The position numbers and the translations under genes were made by a program. 64,000 nucleotides of DNA, from NCBI RefSeq assembly GCF_004348425.1, contig NZ_SMKK01000005.1, positions 1 through 64,000 on the forward strand, given 5' to 3'. The DNA is from Actinomadura sp. 7K507 (lineage in GTDB: Bacteria > Actinomycetota > Actinomycetes > Streptosporangiales > Streptosporangiaceae). The notes beneath the pieces are model-generated. The model was not told the origin of the DNA and searched no databases. It saw nothing but the letters and a program-made list of their open reading frames with translations. This document shows, in pieces, positions 1 to 9,452 of this stretch (within the stretch, counting starts at the first letter, position 1; every line of letters starts with the position of its first letter).

Positions 1-2
1 TG

Positions 3-110
3 GCCATCGCCCTCGCCAACCTCATGGGCTGGACCAACATCGCCGCCGCCAACGACCACTACCGGGCACACCCCACCCACGCACTTCAACTACTCGATCT
101 CACTACCTGA
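3..110 (+). CDS. C-terminal fragment of unidentified protein (cut by window edge)
   Basis: An open frame enters from the left edge and ends at TGA 108-110. The 35 visible residues end in ANDHYRAHPTHALQLLDLTT. The AND motif followed by a short helix recalls the end of DUF6197-type actinomycete proteins, but the match is too short to trust. The next 46 codons in the same frame belong to a different family, so the two pieces may be neighbouring gene ends or debris. Confidence 0.3.
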   Translation, partial: AIALANLMGWTNIAAANDHYRAHPTHALQLLDLTT

Positions 111-248
111 GAACGCATTAGCCCTGAGGAGCACTGGGACGACAATGGCGGCCGGGGCCTGCCGATCGTCGCGGCCCTCGCCGCCGAGTGCGGCCACACC
201 CCCGACCCGTCCGGCGGCAAATGGGTCTGGGCCCGCCTCAAGCCCTGA
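111..248 (+). pseudogene. Remnant of RsbW-type ATP-binding protein (C-terminal piece)
   Basis: Directly after the stop at 108-110, the same frame stays open for 45 codons to TGA 246-248. It contains DDNGGRGLPIVAALAAECG and ends GGKWVWARLKP. This is the typical C-terminal part of actinomycete HATPase_c_2 anti-sigma-like proteins: a GGRGL glycine motif followed by a GGK-V-WA strand. The N-terminal half of the ATPase (N box, first G box) is absent, and no start codon with a ribosome site precedes it. I read it as a decayed fragment next to the defence operon. A frameshifted end of a longer upstream gene is possible. Confidence 0.45.
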
Positions 249-629
249 CCCCACGTTGAGTTGCGGCATGCCGCTCTGATGGAACCTCCCATCGAGGCGA
301 TATGGCGCAGGTCAACGTCCGACACCGCTCTGCGCGCGACTACCGAGGAGGCCGGAGGGCACTACAAAACGCCATCATGTGGACGAGCCCCAGCCGCCGG
401 TCATCCACCGCTCAACCCTCACCCGCTCCAACGGGGACCGCGCCAACCATCTTGTCAGCCCTTGCAAAAGGAGCCAGAGAACCGATCCGCTGCGACTCAA
501 TGCTCAGCACCGCCACACACCCGCCTCACGCAGGTCACCGCGGCCCTTGTCGTGTGACCAGGACAAGCAATCCAGAGCGCGACGGCCGTGCATCGTGCTG
601 ACGCACCCCATCATTGAGGCGTCCACCCT
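249..629. other. Non-coding stretch downstream of the methyltransferase gene
   Basis: These 380 bases lie between the ATP-binding remnant and the stop codon of the minus-strand methyltransferase. Short open frames exist on the plus strand, but none has a ribosome site or protein-like composition. I see no clear terminator hairpin, repeat or RNA gene. Confidence 0.5.
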
Positions 630-3600
630 CTATTTTGCGCGCTCCATACGATCCGAGAAAACAGCATATGCTTCCCGGTATTCAGCCTCTCGATCAGCCC
701 TGTAGAAGGGTGCCTTGTACCCCGCAGGACCGCAACCTTGGTTCGGACTGTTCAAGTACTCCATTAGTTGGTCGTAGTCACTCTTAGCCTGACCGCATCC
801 ATACGCATGGTGATTAGCCGCAATTTTGCGGCCATCCATGTCGAACCAGGTTGCCGCCTCATAGTCCGACAGGATCGGATAACGCGAGCGATAGATCGCG
901 ATGAGTTGCTCCACCGAGAAGCCGAGCATTAGTGCTGATATGACGTCGATCTCGACGAGTGCTGCCCGCCGTGTACGTTCATTTCTCAAAGGAACCGATC
1001 TATCCCATCGGGACGTTGCAGTTTCGAGAGGTGACAACCCTGGCCAACTTGCAGCCCACGATTCGAACCGCCATTGCTCATCGTAAAGCTGGCTCCACAA
1101 CGAGGCGAATGCGTCCGTGAGGCAGTTTAGGCGCAGCGTACGAAGTAGCAGCGCCATTGACAGCTGGTGTCTAGGGTCCACAGCTGGCATCGCGGCAGCC
1201 TCAGTGTGACCCACATCCGATTTACCTCTTACTCGCAAAAGGTAGTCGAGAGGAAGTGATGACCAGAAACCCGTCGTAAGCGCAGTTTCCAAGGGGGACT
1301 CCATGGCCATGCTGCGAATGCCATCCACATGAGCAGGACCGGGCGGCACAATAAAGGCGAATAGGCTGCGCTCTGTGTCAAACGGGATCATACGTCGCCA
1401 GGCATGACGATAATATGTGGTGCAGGGCTCTCCACCCCAAATATCCAATGCGGCCGTGTATTGTCGGGAATTTGACGTCCGACGATAGTTGGTCCGTGGA
1501 ATTTGGTCATCTTTCAAGGTGACCAAATCGTAGGCGGCATAGTCTCTGTTTGTCCGACATGGAATCAATGGTCGCTTGGCCAGAGGCGTGGCAATGCTAA
1601 TCATGGGCCCTTGAAGGACGACATCCGCCCACGATTCGGGGTCATAGGTCATCCAACGTAGCAGCCCTTCGCGCTTGGCCTTGCCTTCGTCGAATCCGAT
1701 ACTAGTGTAGCGAGTCGCACTACCGAGCCTGGTTTGCTGCCGAGCTAGAACGGACACCGCCTGCTGTTCTGCGGTGGTAACCGGCGATAGAAGTCTTGCA
1801 GTTGAGGCTGCACCTTCCGCCTCTCCAGCAAGCCGCGCGGATTCAGCAAGAACGCTGGGATCGACGCGAACCAGGCGATCGCGGTGGCCTCGCAAATCCC
1901 AGGTTCCCTTATTTTTAATGCCAGGGAGCTCACCGGATCCGTCGTGCGTCAGCGACTCGTTGAGAGTAGCTGGATCGAAAAGCCAGCTGATATTGACGAA
2001 GGATACTTCTTGCCTAACTCCGTAGATATGAATACCGAATTCGGTGTTGGCGTGAATCTCAGAGAAGATCTTCCGTCTATTGTGAAAATGGACATGAAAT
2101 CGTAGATGTTGATACGCCTCCGCACGGAGCTGTCCCTCTTTTACTCCAGCGAAGTGGGTATCTGGATGCAACAGCCCCGCGATACCGCGAGGCGCAAGAC
2201 TCCGCCAGGCGCGAATCATGAATGCTCTATAGAGGTTGGGACGTGTGCCAGCCAGCTGAGCAAATGTCGATATCAGGGAATAGAATTCAGCCACTCCACT
2301 GTGCTGAGCAAGTTCCTCCTTGATCCTGGCCATATTGTATTCGGTCGACAGAACCGCTCCCTTTCGCTGTCGCACCTCTTCTACATGAGCTTTATCGACT
2401 AGTTTGAACCAGGCATCGAACTCTGCGTAGACAGCATTTTCATCCCAGTCGGGTCGCACCCATGGAGGATTACCCACTTGAACGTCGAAGCCCCCCTTCG
2501 AGAAGACCTGGGCGAACTGGAGTTCCCAATGGAAGAAGCCTTGCTGGGCGGAAATGTCTTCGACTGTGCGGAGCCAGGGAAAGCGTTCGCTGAGCTTGAA
2601 TTCGTTGTCCATGCCCGTCCAGGCAGGGAGCTGGTCTTCGTGTTCGCCCAACTCCCCCAAGGAGGCGAAATGGGCACCGAGGGAGTCTTCGGGGATGTCA
2701 TCAGCGCCAAGGAGGGCCTCGGCGAAGTCGAGCCAGTCGTCCAGATTGGCGAGCGGGATCACTGAGCGGCGCTCGACGCGGGCGGGCTTGCGGGGTGACC
2801 TGGGGCGCGGCTTCGACTCGTTGATCGGGATCTGGACAGGGGTCTCTCCGAAGAGGGACGCTGCCTCCCAACTCTGCGGGAAACCGGCCGGATCGGGGTC
2901 CGGTGCCTCTACTTCGGCGGGTGTGGGCGGTGCGCTGTCGAGGACGTTGCCCTTCAACCGCTCGTAGATGCCGTCCGAGCCGTCCAGCAGGCCAGCCTTG
3001 TCGAGCGGCCAGAACCAGAGAGCGCACCACGCGTCCATCAACGTCTTGAGGCGCCAGAAGGGCGTCCCCGGCCACGTGAGATCGTCAAGGATCTGCTCGC
3101 GGGAGACGATCTCCTCCCCCGGTTCGCGGAGGTCGTCCGCTCCCCACACCTGGATACGGCGGCTGATGTCCTTCTCGGACAGCTCCAAGCGCTTAATAAC
3201 CAGGTCCCACAGGTACTCCGCGCGGCGGGCTAGGCCCTGTAGGCGCTGGACCTGGGTGAGCTTCTGTCCCTGCTTCTTCTTCGTGGACGGGTCCTTGAGC
3301 ATCCCCTTGCGCCAGTCACCGAGGCGCTTGGCGTCGTCGGGCGCAAGGTTCTTGGCTTCCTTCTCGCTCGCCACCGCTCCCCAGCCCTGGGCGGGCAGCA
3401 AGAAGTGATGGATGTGGCCGTCGGGGATCGGACCGTCGCGGAAAGGGTGGTCCGCAGGCGCGGTGGTGAGCCACGCCTTCTTCTTCAGATGGTGCGCCTC
3501 GTACAGGCGGCGGCTGGCGCCGATGAGCGAGTTGCCCCGGCGCAGGTGCAGGCCGAACCACGGAGCTTGTAGCCCCCGGTGCATGACGTTCAGCCACAGC

Positions 3601-5597
3601 GAGACTTCGGCCAGTTCGACGGCAGTCTCGTTGAGGTCCACCCCATACGAATTATGGAGCGCGATGTACGCCTTGACCTTCTGGAGTTCTTCCGTATAGC
3701 GGTCGGGTTCGAGGCTCTGGTTCTTCTCGGCCTGCCGTCGTTTCAAATACTCGGCGGCGACCTGGTTGATGGCCTCGTTGAGGAATGCGCCGGAGCCGAG
3801 GGCGGGTTCGCAGATCGTCCAGTCGAGGATCTCGCGGGCCTTGGTCGTCGTCCCGTCCTGGTCGAGACGCTCGCGAAGCGCCAACTGCACGGTGACCTGC
3901 GTCAGTGACTCGGGCGTGTAGTAGGACGCGCTGGTCTGGCGGTCGCGGCCGGCGAGCCGATAGACAAAGGCGCCGGGCTTGTAGCGGACGCGGTCCTCGG
4001 TCTTGATGCCGTTCTCGTCCACGCGGCGGACGAAGACGGCGTCCTCGTAGTCGTCGACCTTGGAGGCGGGGATCATCCAGGAGCCGTCCTTGGGGTCGCC
4101 GTTCTTGGCGACCTCGTACAGCTCCTCCTTCGCGATGAACCCCGTGTACGACATCAGCCCCTCGTACACCGCGCCGAGCTGGTTGATGCCGAGCTGCGCG
4201 TACGAGATGAAGCCGCCGCGTTCCTTGCGCTTGCCCTTGGCGAGCATGAGGAGGCGCAGCACTTTATACAGAGCCTCGTTGCGGAGGCGGGTGTCGATAG
4301 GGGTGGAGTCGGGTTCGTCCTCGTCCAGGTCGATCGCGGCCTTGCCGATGAGGCGGGTGCGGGCGGGGTCGAACAGGTCGGACTTGAGGGGTTCGAAGCG
4401 GAGTCCTTCACCGTCCGAGCCGAGGGTGAGGCCCGCGCCGCGCGGGTTGTGCCCTTCGTTGACCATGCGGAAAAGCAGGTCGAGCGACTCGTAGAGGTGG
4501 ACGCTGCGGCGCGACTCCTCCGAGACCAGGTCGCGGACGATCAGGTCGCCGAGGCGGGCCATGCTGTAGCCCCTGACGTACGCCTCGTCGTCGGTGGGGA
4601 GGATGCCGAGTTCCGGGCGGGCCTCGGCATACAGCAGAAAGAGAATCCGGTAGAGGTAGCGGAGGGATTCGCGGCCGAGTTCCTTGGCGAAGGCCGCCGG
4701 TTCCATGACCTCTTCGGGGCGGACGCCTTGTTCCCGCATCCGAGTGAGGACCTCGTTGGCGATGATCTCGACGGATTCGCGGAGTCCTTCTCGCAGCTCC
4801 TTGGACACGCCGACGGCGTGCTGGCGGGAGCCGGAGAGCAGTTCGGCGAGGGGTTCGGCTCCGCCTTCCTCGGGCGGCAGCAGCGAGTCGGCGCTGAACA
4901 GGGCGGCGATCGTCTCGATCTCGCTGGACGCGGCGGTGCTGCGGCCGAGCGCGATGTCCAGGCTGACGGCGAGGTACCGTCCCTCACCCCAGGTCATCCG
5001 GTCGGCCAGGATGACCACGCCGCCCGCGAGGATCAGCACGTAGCGGGGCGGGTCGTCGGCGGCGAACAGCCAGGACGCGAGCTTGTCCCCGGTCCGGAGC
5101 ATGTGCGGGTGGTCGAGTTCGACGGGGGTGAGGAGCCGTCCGGCGTCGGTGATGTCGAGGGCGGCGTCGACGTCCGGGGCCCATCCGCACTCGATCGCGA
5201 TGACGCTGGGACGGTCGGCCGGCTCGGCGTGCGCGACGGCGACCTCGTACCGCTTGTCCGACCGCTCGACCGTCAGGACGCGCGGCTCGGCGTCGAAGCC
5301 CAGGGCGCGGAGGATGTCGCCGTGCAGCTCGTGGAGGGACTTCTTCCACTCCTCGATCTTCGGGATGTCCCTGCCCTCGCGGACGGTCTCCAGGGCGTCC
5401 GCGAAGATGGGACGGTCCTTGAAGTAGCTGCGCTTGAGACCGCGCAGGCCGGTGCGCGGGGTCGGCTGCCCGTCCTTCTCGGTCTCGGCCCAGCGGGCGA
5501 GCAGCCCGTCCTTCTTCTTCAGGTCCTTGGGGAGGACCTCGGCCAGGTAGTGGGCCGAGAAGTAGTCGCCGCGGTTGACGATCGAGTCATACGTCAT
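630..5597 (-). CDS. PglX/DrmMI-like N6-adenine DNA methyltransferase, 1655 aa
   Basis: This is a very large class I SAM-dependent DNA methyltransferase, of the Eco57I/PglX type found in BREX and DISARM loci. Motif I (CEPALGSGAF) is at about residues 596-604 and the catalytic NPPW at 1043-1046. The roughly 440 residues between them are typical of giant phage-defence methylases. Residues 1-480 look like the N-terminal region of type IIG enzymes (a yvLiLaGG..iLaDR stretch near residue 190), without a nuclease triad I can assign. Residues after about 1040 should hold the target-recognition region. The ATG at 5595-5597 overlaps the helicase stop (ATGA), so translation is coupled. The 3' part, about 630-2700, is clearly lower in GC than the 5' part, which suggests exchange of the specificity half. 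The pairing with an SNF2 helicase fits DISARM class 1, but drmA, drmB and drmC are absent. Confidence 0.85.
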   Translation of the reverse strand: MTYDSIVNRGDYFSAHYLAEVLPKDLKKKDGLLARWAETEKDGQPTPRTGLRGLKRSYFKDRPIFADALETVREGRDIPKIEEWKKSLHELHGDILRALGFDAEPRVLTVERSDKRYEVAVAHAEPADRPSVIAIECGWAPDVDAALDITDAGRLLTPVELDHPHMLRTGDKLASWLFAADDPPRYVLILAGGVVILADRMTWGEGRYLAVSLDIALGRSTAASSEIETIAALFSADSLLPPEEGGAEPLAELLSGSRQHAVGVSKELREGLRESVEIIANEVLTRMREQGVRPEEVMEPAAFAKELGRESLRYLYRILFLLYAEARPELGILPTDDEAYVRGYSMARLGDLIVRDLVSEESRRSVHLYESLDLLFRMVNEGHNPRGAGLTLGSDGEGLRFEPLKSDLFDPARTRLIGKAAIDLDEDEPDSTPIDTRLRNEALYKVLRLLMLAKGKRKERGGFISYAQLGINQLGAVYEGLMSYTGFIAKEELYEVAKNGDPKDGSWMIPASKVDDYEDAVFVRRVDENGIKTEDRVRYKPGAFVYRLAGRDRQTSASYYTPESLTQVTVQLALRERLDQDGTTTKAREILDWTICEPALGSGAFLNEAINQVAAEYLKRRQAEKNQSLEPDRYTEELQKVKAYIALHNSYGVDLNETAVELAEVSLWLNVMHRGLQAPWFGLHLRRGNSLIGASRRLYEAHHLKKKAWLTTAPADHPFRDGPIPDGHIHHFLLPAQGWGAVASEKEAKNLAPDDAKRLGDWRKGMLKDPSTKKKQGQKLTQVQRLQGLARRAEYLWDLVIKRLELSEKDISRRIQVWGADDLREPGEEIVSREQILDDLTWPGTPFWRLKTLMDAWCALWFWPLDKAGLLDGSDGIYERLKGNVLDSAPPTPAEVEAPDPDPAGFPQSWEAASLFGETPVQIPINESKPRPRSPRKPARVERRSVIPLANLDDWLDFAEALLGADDIPEDSLGAHFASLGELGEHEDQLPAWTGMDNEFKLSERFPWLRTVEDISAQQGFFHWELQFAQVFSKGGFDVQVGNPPWVRPDWDENAVYAEFDAWFKLVDKAHVEEVRQRKGAVLSTEYNMARIKEELAQHSGVAEFYSLISTFAQLAGTRPNLYRAFMIRAWRSLAPRGIAGLLHPDTHFAGVKEGQLRAEAYQHLRFHVHFHNRRKIFSEIHANTEFGIHIYGVRQEVSFVNISWLFDPATLNESLTHDGSGELPGIKNKGTWDLRGHRDRLVRVDPSVLAESARLAGEAEGAASTARLLSPVTTAEQQAVSVLARQQTRLGSATRYTSIGFDEGKAKREGLLRWMTYDPESWADVVLQGPMISIATPLAKRPLIPCRTNRDYAAYDLVTLKDDQIPRTNYRRTSNSRQYTAALDIWGGEPCTTYYRHAWRRMIPFDTERSLFAFIVPPGPAHVDGIRSMAMESPLETALTTGFWSSLPLDYLLRVRGKSDVGHTEAAAMPAVDPRHQLSMALLLRTLRLNCLTDAFASLWSQLYDEQWRFESWAASWPGLSPLETATSRWDRSVPLRNERTRRAALVEIDVISALMLGFSVEQLIAIYRSRYPILSDYEAATWFDMDGRKIAANHHAYGCGQAKSDYDQLMEYLNSPNQGCGPAGYKAPFYRADREAEYREAYAVFSDRMERAK

Positions 5598-8371
5598 GCG
5601 TCCCCCTCAAGGACGGCGAGGATGCGCAGCAGCGGCTCCCCCGTCGTCTCCATGCTCTGGAGCAACCGCTTCTGGTCGGCGACGGTGTCGTTCACTTGCC
5701 CCCGCTTCTTCGCGCCGTGCGACGTCCCGTCCAGGCTCTTCAAACTCTCGCGCTCCCACAGTTCGAGCTGCCCGTCGTACTCCCGGAGGGGCCGCGCCAC
5801 CTCGTCGTCGTGCCGGTCGCGCTGCTCGTCCAGGTGGCGGCGCGCGGCGTGGATCGCCGGCTCGATGAGAGGGGTGAGTCCTTCGATGTCGGGTGCCCGG
5901 CTGGTGTTGATCATCGTGGGACCGACCCCGGCCTCGGTGAGGACCTCGGTCATGTCGCGGACGACCGGCGCGCCGGGCAGGCCGCTGATCGCCATCCAGT
6001 CGACCACCGTCGGCTGACCGAGCGCGTTGGAGTAGATGCCCTGGACGAGGAACGTCGGCTCGTCCACCTTCGCGGAGATGACGGGCGCCTGCCGCCGGAC
6101 GAGCTGCACCTGCACCTTGTCCACCAGCCACTCGACCATCGGATGGAGGTCGGACAGGTAGGCGATGTCCGGCCACATGGTCTTGGTGCGGCGGGCCTCG
6201 TCCAGCTTGCGCTGCGCGAGGTCGTGGTCGAAGGTGACCTTCATCCGCTCGGTGATCTTGTGGGTGCGCAGGTAGGACGCCGGCAGGGCGGACAGCCGAT
6301 GGACGAGGTCGGAGGGCGGCGCGAAGGCGAGCAGCCCGCCGTCGTCATCGACGCGCAGGCCGGGGCAGACGGTGCGCAGCGCCTCCCGGACGAACTCCTC
6401 CGTCGACCCGAACAGCTTCGGGACGCGGGCCCGCCTGACCTCCGCGCGTGCCTCGCCCTGCTCCACCGCGCCGAACAGCTCGGCCATGAAGTCGACGGGC
6501 GGCGCCTCCGCTAGGGACTCCTCGACCGACTTGCCCTTGAGGAGGTCCTTGATGAGTCGATCTTCTTCCTTCTTCGCCGTGAACTCGCGGGTGACCGCTT
6601 CTGCCGTGCCGATGTTGCGGTGGGCGTCTTCCTCGCGCCTCAGCAGCTTCTCGGCGACGGTCGTGTCGTCCAGCGCGCCCTCGGTCTCCGAGGTCAGGAC
6701 GATCGCGCGGAACTGCGGCTCGTGCTCCTGCCCGTACCGGTCGATGCGGCCGTTGCGCTGCTCGATCCGGATCAGGCTCCACGGCAGGTCGTAGTGGATC
6801 ATGTGGTGGCACTGGCGGTGCAGGTTCACGCCCTCGGACGCCACGTCCCCGGTGAACAGCAGCCGGACCTTGCTGTCGGCAAGGGAAAAGGCCTCGACGA
6901 TCTCCTGCTGGCGCTGGTCGGAGAAGCCGCCGTGCATGATCTGCACCTGGTCGGGGGTGAGTCCCAGCTCCGCGGGGACGGTCCGGGCCAGCCATTCGAG
7001 GGTCGGGATGCTCTCGGAGAACACGACGGCGCGCACCGAGCCCTTGGCCTTCACGCCGATGTTCTTCAACTCGTCCACGAGGGCCCTGAGCTTGGCGGAG
7101 TCCGCGTCGCCCATCTGCTCGACGAGGAAGGCCAGGTTGTTGAGCGCCTCGGTCTCGCGCGGCTCGGTGGCGTTCTTCAGCCGCTTCGCGACCGTCGAAC
7201 CGAGCGCAACATGCGACGACAGGAACGCCTTGGCGAGCGTGTAGGGGACGAGGCGGCGGTCGCTGTCGACCACCGAGCCGCCGGGGCGGTCCGGGCCGGG
7301 CAGCCAGACCTCGGCCAGCTCGGCGAAGATCGCCTCCTCCTTGGGCGTGGCGGGCGTGCGCAGCGAGATCGACGGGCCCCGGTCGGGCCACCGGCCGCGG
7401 ATCCGGTCGCGGACCTCGTCGCTGATCTTCGTCCGGCGGATGTAGAGGTGGTCGATGTCGGACGCCGAGTACCGCTTCGGGTTCGCGATGGCGGCCGGGT
7501 CGAGCAGCCCGATCAGCTCCGCGAACGACTCGGGGTCGCCGTTGTGCGGGGTCGCGCTCGCCAGCAGCAGCGCGTCGGTGTGCTTGGACAGGAGGCGGGC
7601 CAGCTTGTTGTTGAGGGTGTCCTTGTTGATGACGTTGTGGGACTCGTCGATGACGACGGCGTCCCAATGCATGTTCTCCAGGTGCTGCCCGTACTTGCCC
7701 TGGTTCTTGAGGGTGTCACCGGAGACGATGACGCGCTTGTAGTACAGGAACGGGTTCCGCCCCGCCGGGATGTCGCGCTGGATCCGCTCGATGCCGACCG
7801 AGTCGAGCCGGACGAGCGGGATCGCGAACCGCGTCCACAACTCGTGCTGGAACTGCTCCAGGACCTGCTGCGGCGTCACGACGAGGATGCGCTCGCCGCG
7901 TCCCCTGCGGATCAGCTCCGCCAGGATCAGACCGATTTCGAGGGTCTTGCCGAGACCGACGACGTCGGCGAGGAGGATGCGGGGACGCAGGCCCTTGAGC
8001 GCCAGCTCCGCCGGGCGCTGCTGGTAGAGGAGCGGGTCGAGGAGGAACCGGTCGGCCAGCGCCAGGCCCCGCTCGGACTGCGGGAGCGGCGTGCGGCGCA
8101 GCACCGACTCCAGGTAGAGGCGGCTGCGCGCGAACGCGGAGGACGTGTCGGCGACGAGCTGGGTGTCCTCGGGACGGAGCTGGACGACGTCGTCGATCCT
8201 GGTGAAGAAGACCGCGTCCTCGTCCCGCACGAACTCCGAGACCCCGACGGCTGTGATCTTGTTGCCGTCGCGGGGCGTGGGGGTGCAGGTGCGCACCATC
8301 CACTCCGCGTCGCGGACCTCGATGCGCGCACCCGGCGCGTACGGGGTCCCGGTGTCTGCGGAGGAGGTCAC
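5594..8371 (-). CDS. SNF2-family helicase, DrmD-like, 925 aa
   Basis: This is an SF2 SNF2-type ATPase expected to translocate on duplex DNA beside the methyltransferase. Walker A (DVVGLGKT) is near residue 140, the DExH box is VIDESHNV near 242, motif III is SATPHNGD near 270, and motif VI QRNGRIDRYGQ is near 540. The C-terminal 300 residues have no domain I recognise. The start is GTG at 8369-8371, chosen because AAGGAG lies 8 bases upstream. Helicases of this layout next to a PglX-like methylase are called DrmD in class 1 DISARM, but a general helicase label is safer. The stop overlaps the methyltransferase start by 4 bases. The upstream kinase ends 58 bases away, so the three genes are probably one transcript. 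Confidence 0.85.
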   Translation of the reverse strand: MTSSADTGTPYAPGARIEVRDAEWMVRTCTPTPRDGNKITAVGVSEFVRDEDAVFFTRIDDVVQLRPEDTQLVADTSSAFARSRLYLESVLRRTPLPQSERGLALADRFLLDPLLYQQRPAELALKGLRPRILLADVVGLGKTLEIGLILAELIRRGRGERILVVTPQQVLEQFQHELWTRFAIPLVRLDSVGIERIQRDIPAGRNPFLYYKRVIVSGDTLKNQGKYGQHLENMHWDAVVIDESHNVINKDTLNNKLARLLSKHTDALLLASATPHNGDPESFAELIGLLDPAAIANPKRYSASDIDHLYIRRTKISDEVRDRIRGRWPDRGPSISLRTPATPKEEAIFAELAEVWLPGPDRPGGSVVDSDRRLVPYTLAKAFLSSHVALGSTVAKRLKNATEPRETEALNNLAFLVEQMGDADSAKLRALVDELKNIGVKAKGSVRAVVFSESIPTLEWLARTVPAELGLTPDQVQIMHGGFSDQRQQEIVEAFSLADSKVRLLFTGDVASEGVNLHRQCHHMIHYDLPWSLIRIEQRNGRIDRYGQEHEPQFRAIVLTSETEGALDDTTVAEKLLRREEDAHRNIGTAEAVTREFTAKKEEDRLIKDLLKGKSVEESLAEAPPVDFMAELFGAVEQGEARAEVRRARVPKLFGSTEEFVREALRTVCPGLRVDDDGGLLAFAPPSDLVHRLSALPASYLRTHKITERMKVTFDHDLAQRKLDEARRTKTMWPDIAYLSDLHPMVEWLVDKVQVQLVRRQAPVISAKVDEPTFLVQGIYSNALGQPTVVDWMAISGLPGAPVVRDMTEVLTEAGVGPTMINTSRAPDIEGLTPLIEPAIHAARRHLDEQRDRHDDEVARPLREYDGQLELWERESLKSLDGTSHGAKKRGQVNDTVADQKRLLQSMETTGEPLLRILAVLEGDA

Positions 8372-8379
8372 TCGGCGGG

Positions 8380-8385
8380 CTCCTT
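8380..8385 (-). promoter_or_regulatory. Ribosome binding site fixing the helicase GTG start
   Basis: AAGGAG on the minus strand, 8 bases before GTG 8371. It lies in the short gap after the kinase gene and supports both the GTG start and separate ribosome loading inside the operon. Confidence 0.7.
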
Positions 8386-8429
8386 ACTGGGTCGTTCACG
8401 GGTCTGGGGGTGGCGGCGCGGGCGGACGG

Positions 8430-9452
8430 TCAGAGTCTCGCGCCCGGCGCGTAGGCGAGGGCCAGCCGGTCCGCGAGCGAGGCGACGACCGGGCGGGGCG
8501 CCGAACGCTCCCGATGCCGCGGACGGGCGGGACGCCGGGGCGGCTCGATGTCGGACGGCGGATCGTCCGGCCGCTCCACGTAGGTGAGCGTCGCGAAATG
8601 GACGCGGGCGTCGCGGACCGACAGACCGGCGGCGTCCAGGACGCCGCGGAACTCGGCGGACGCGTCCGCCGGGGTCGGCCGGGACTCCGGGGCGTGCGCC
8701 AGCATCGCCTCGATCACCGGCGCCAGCGACGCGGGCAGGCCCGACACGTCCGGGCCCTTGTCGGGGTTCGCGATCGCGAAGTACAGGGCGTGCTCGTTCT
8801 TGTGCCCGTACGGGTAGTTCTTGGTCAGCGCGTAGAGCAGCGTGGCGCCCGTCGAGTACACGTCGGCCGCCGGCGTGAGGTCCTTCGCCGACTCGACCTG
8901 CTCGGGCGGCATGAACACGGGTGTGCCGAGGCGCATGCCCGTCCGGGTGAGGCTCTCCTCCGCCTCCACCAGGTCGACGAGGCCGAAGTCGATGACCTTC
9001 GCGCCGTCCGGGCCGAGCAGGATGTTGCCGGGCTTGAGGTCGCGGTGCAGGATCCGGGCGGCGTGGATGCCGGTGAGCGCCTCCGCCAGCATCACTCCCA
9101 GCGCCGCGCCCATCTCGGCGGTGAGCGCGGGGCGCCCCGCCAGGTAGTCCTTGAGCGTCTCGCCGCGGACGTACTCCATGGCCAGCCACGGCTTGCCGGC
9201 GCCTGGTTCGGAGGCGGCCACGAGACCGGCGACGCGCGGGCCCTGGACCATGCCCATCGCGAGCACCTCGCGGTCGAAGCGCTCGCGCATGTCAGGCTGG
9301 CCGGCCAGGCCGTCCCGGATCACCTTGACCGCGACCTGCTCGGCGTCCGGGGTCACCCCGAAGTAGACGACGCCCATGCCGCCCTGGCCGAGCCTGCCGT
9401 GCAGCTCGACGCCGCCGATCGTCCGGGGATCGGACGGTTCGAGCGGCTTCAT
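8430..9452 (-). CDS. Soluble Hanks-type Ser/Thr protein kinase, 340 aa
   Basis: The catalytic domain looks complete. It has the glycine loop LGQGGMGVVYFG, the VAVKVI lysine, catalytic loop HRDLKPGNILL near residue 136, DFGL, and a PPEQV peptide-positioning motif. About 50 proline/arginine-rich residues follow the domain. There is no transmembrane segment and no PASTA, WD40 or PQQ sensor, unlike most PknB-type kinases of actinomycetes, so it should be cytosolic. The ATG at 9450-9452 follows GGAAGG about 10 bases upstream; the frame stays open to 9800, but the extra residues look non-coding. It is the first gene of the kinase-helicase-methylase operon. A kinase with a PglX-like methylase recalls PglW of type 2 BREX, though PglW is much larger. 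A regulatory role in defence is inference. Confidence 0.88.
   Translation of the reverse strand: MKPLEPSDPRTIGGVELHGRLGQGGMGVVYFGVTPDAEQVAVKVIRDGLAGQPDMRERFDREVLAMGMVQGPRVAGLVAASEPGAGKPWLAMEYVRGETLKDYLAGRPALTAEMGAALGVMLAEALTGIHAARILHRDLKPGNILLGPDGAKVIDFGLVDLVEAEESLTRTGMRLGTPVFMPPEQVESAKDLTPAADVYSTGATLLYALTKNYPYGHKNEHALYFAIANPDKGPDVSGLPASLAPVIEAMLAHAPESRPTPADASAEFRGVLDAAGLSVRDARVHFATLTYVERPDDPPSDIEPPRRPARPRHRERSAPRPVVASLADRLALAYAPGARL

Noticed and set aside
4449-8587. Long plus-strand open frames opposite the methyltransferase and helicase genes
   Set aside because: These are antisense shadows without motifs; the minus strand carries all catalytic motifs and coupled starts.
630-9452. A complete DISARM or BREX system
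   Set aside because: No drmA, drmB, drmC, pglY/brxC or pglZ is visible anywhere in the window, so only a related or partial system can be claimed.
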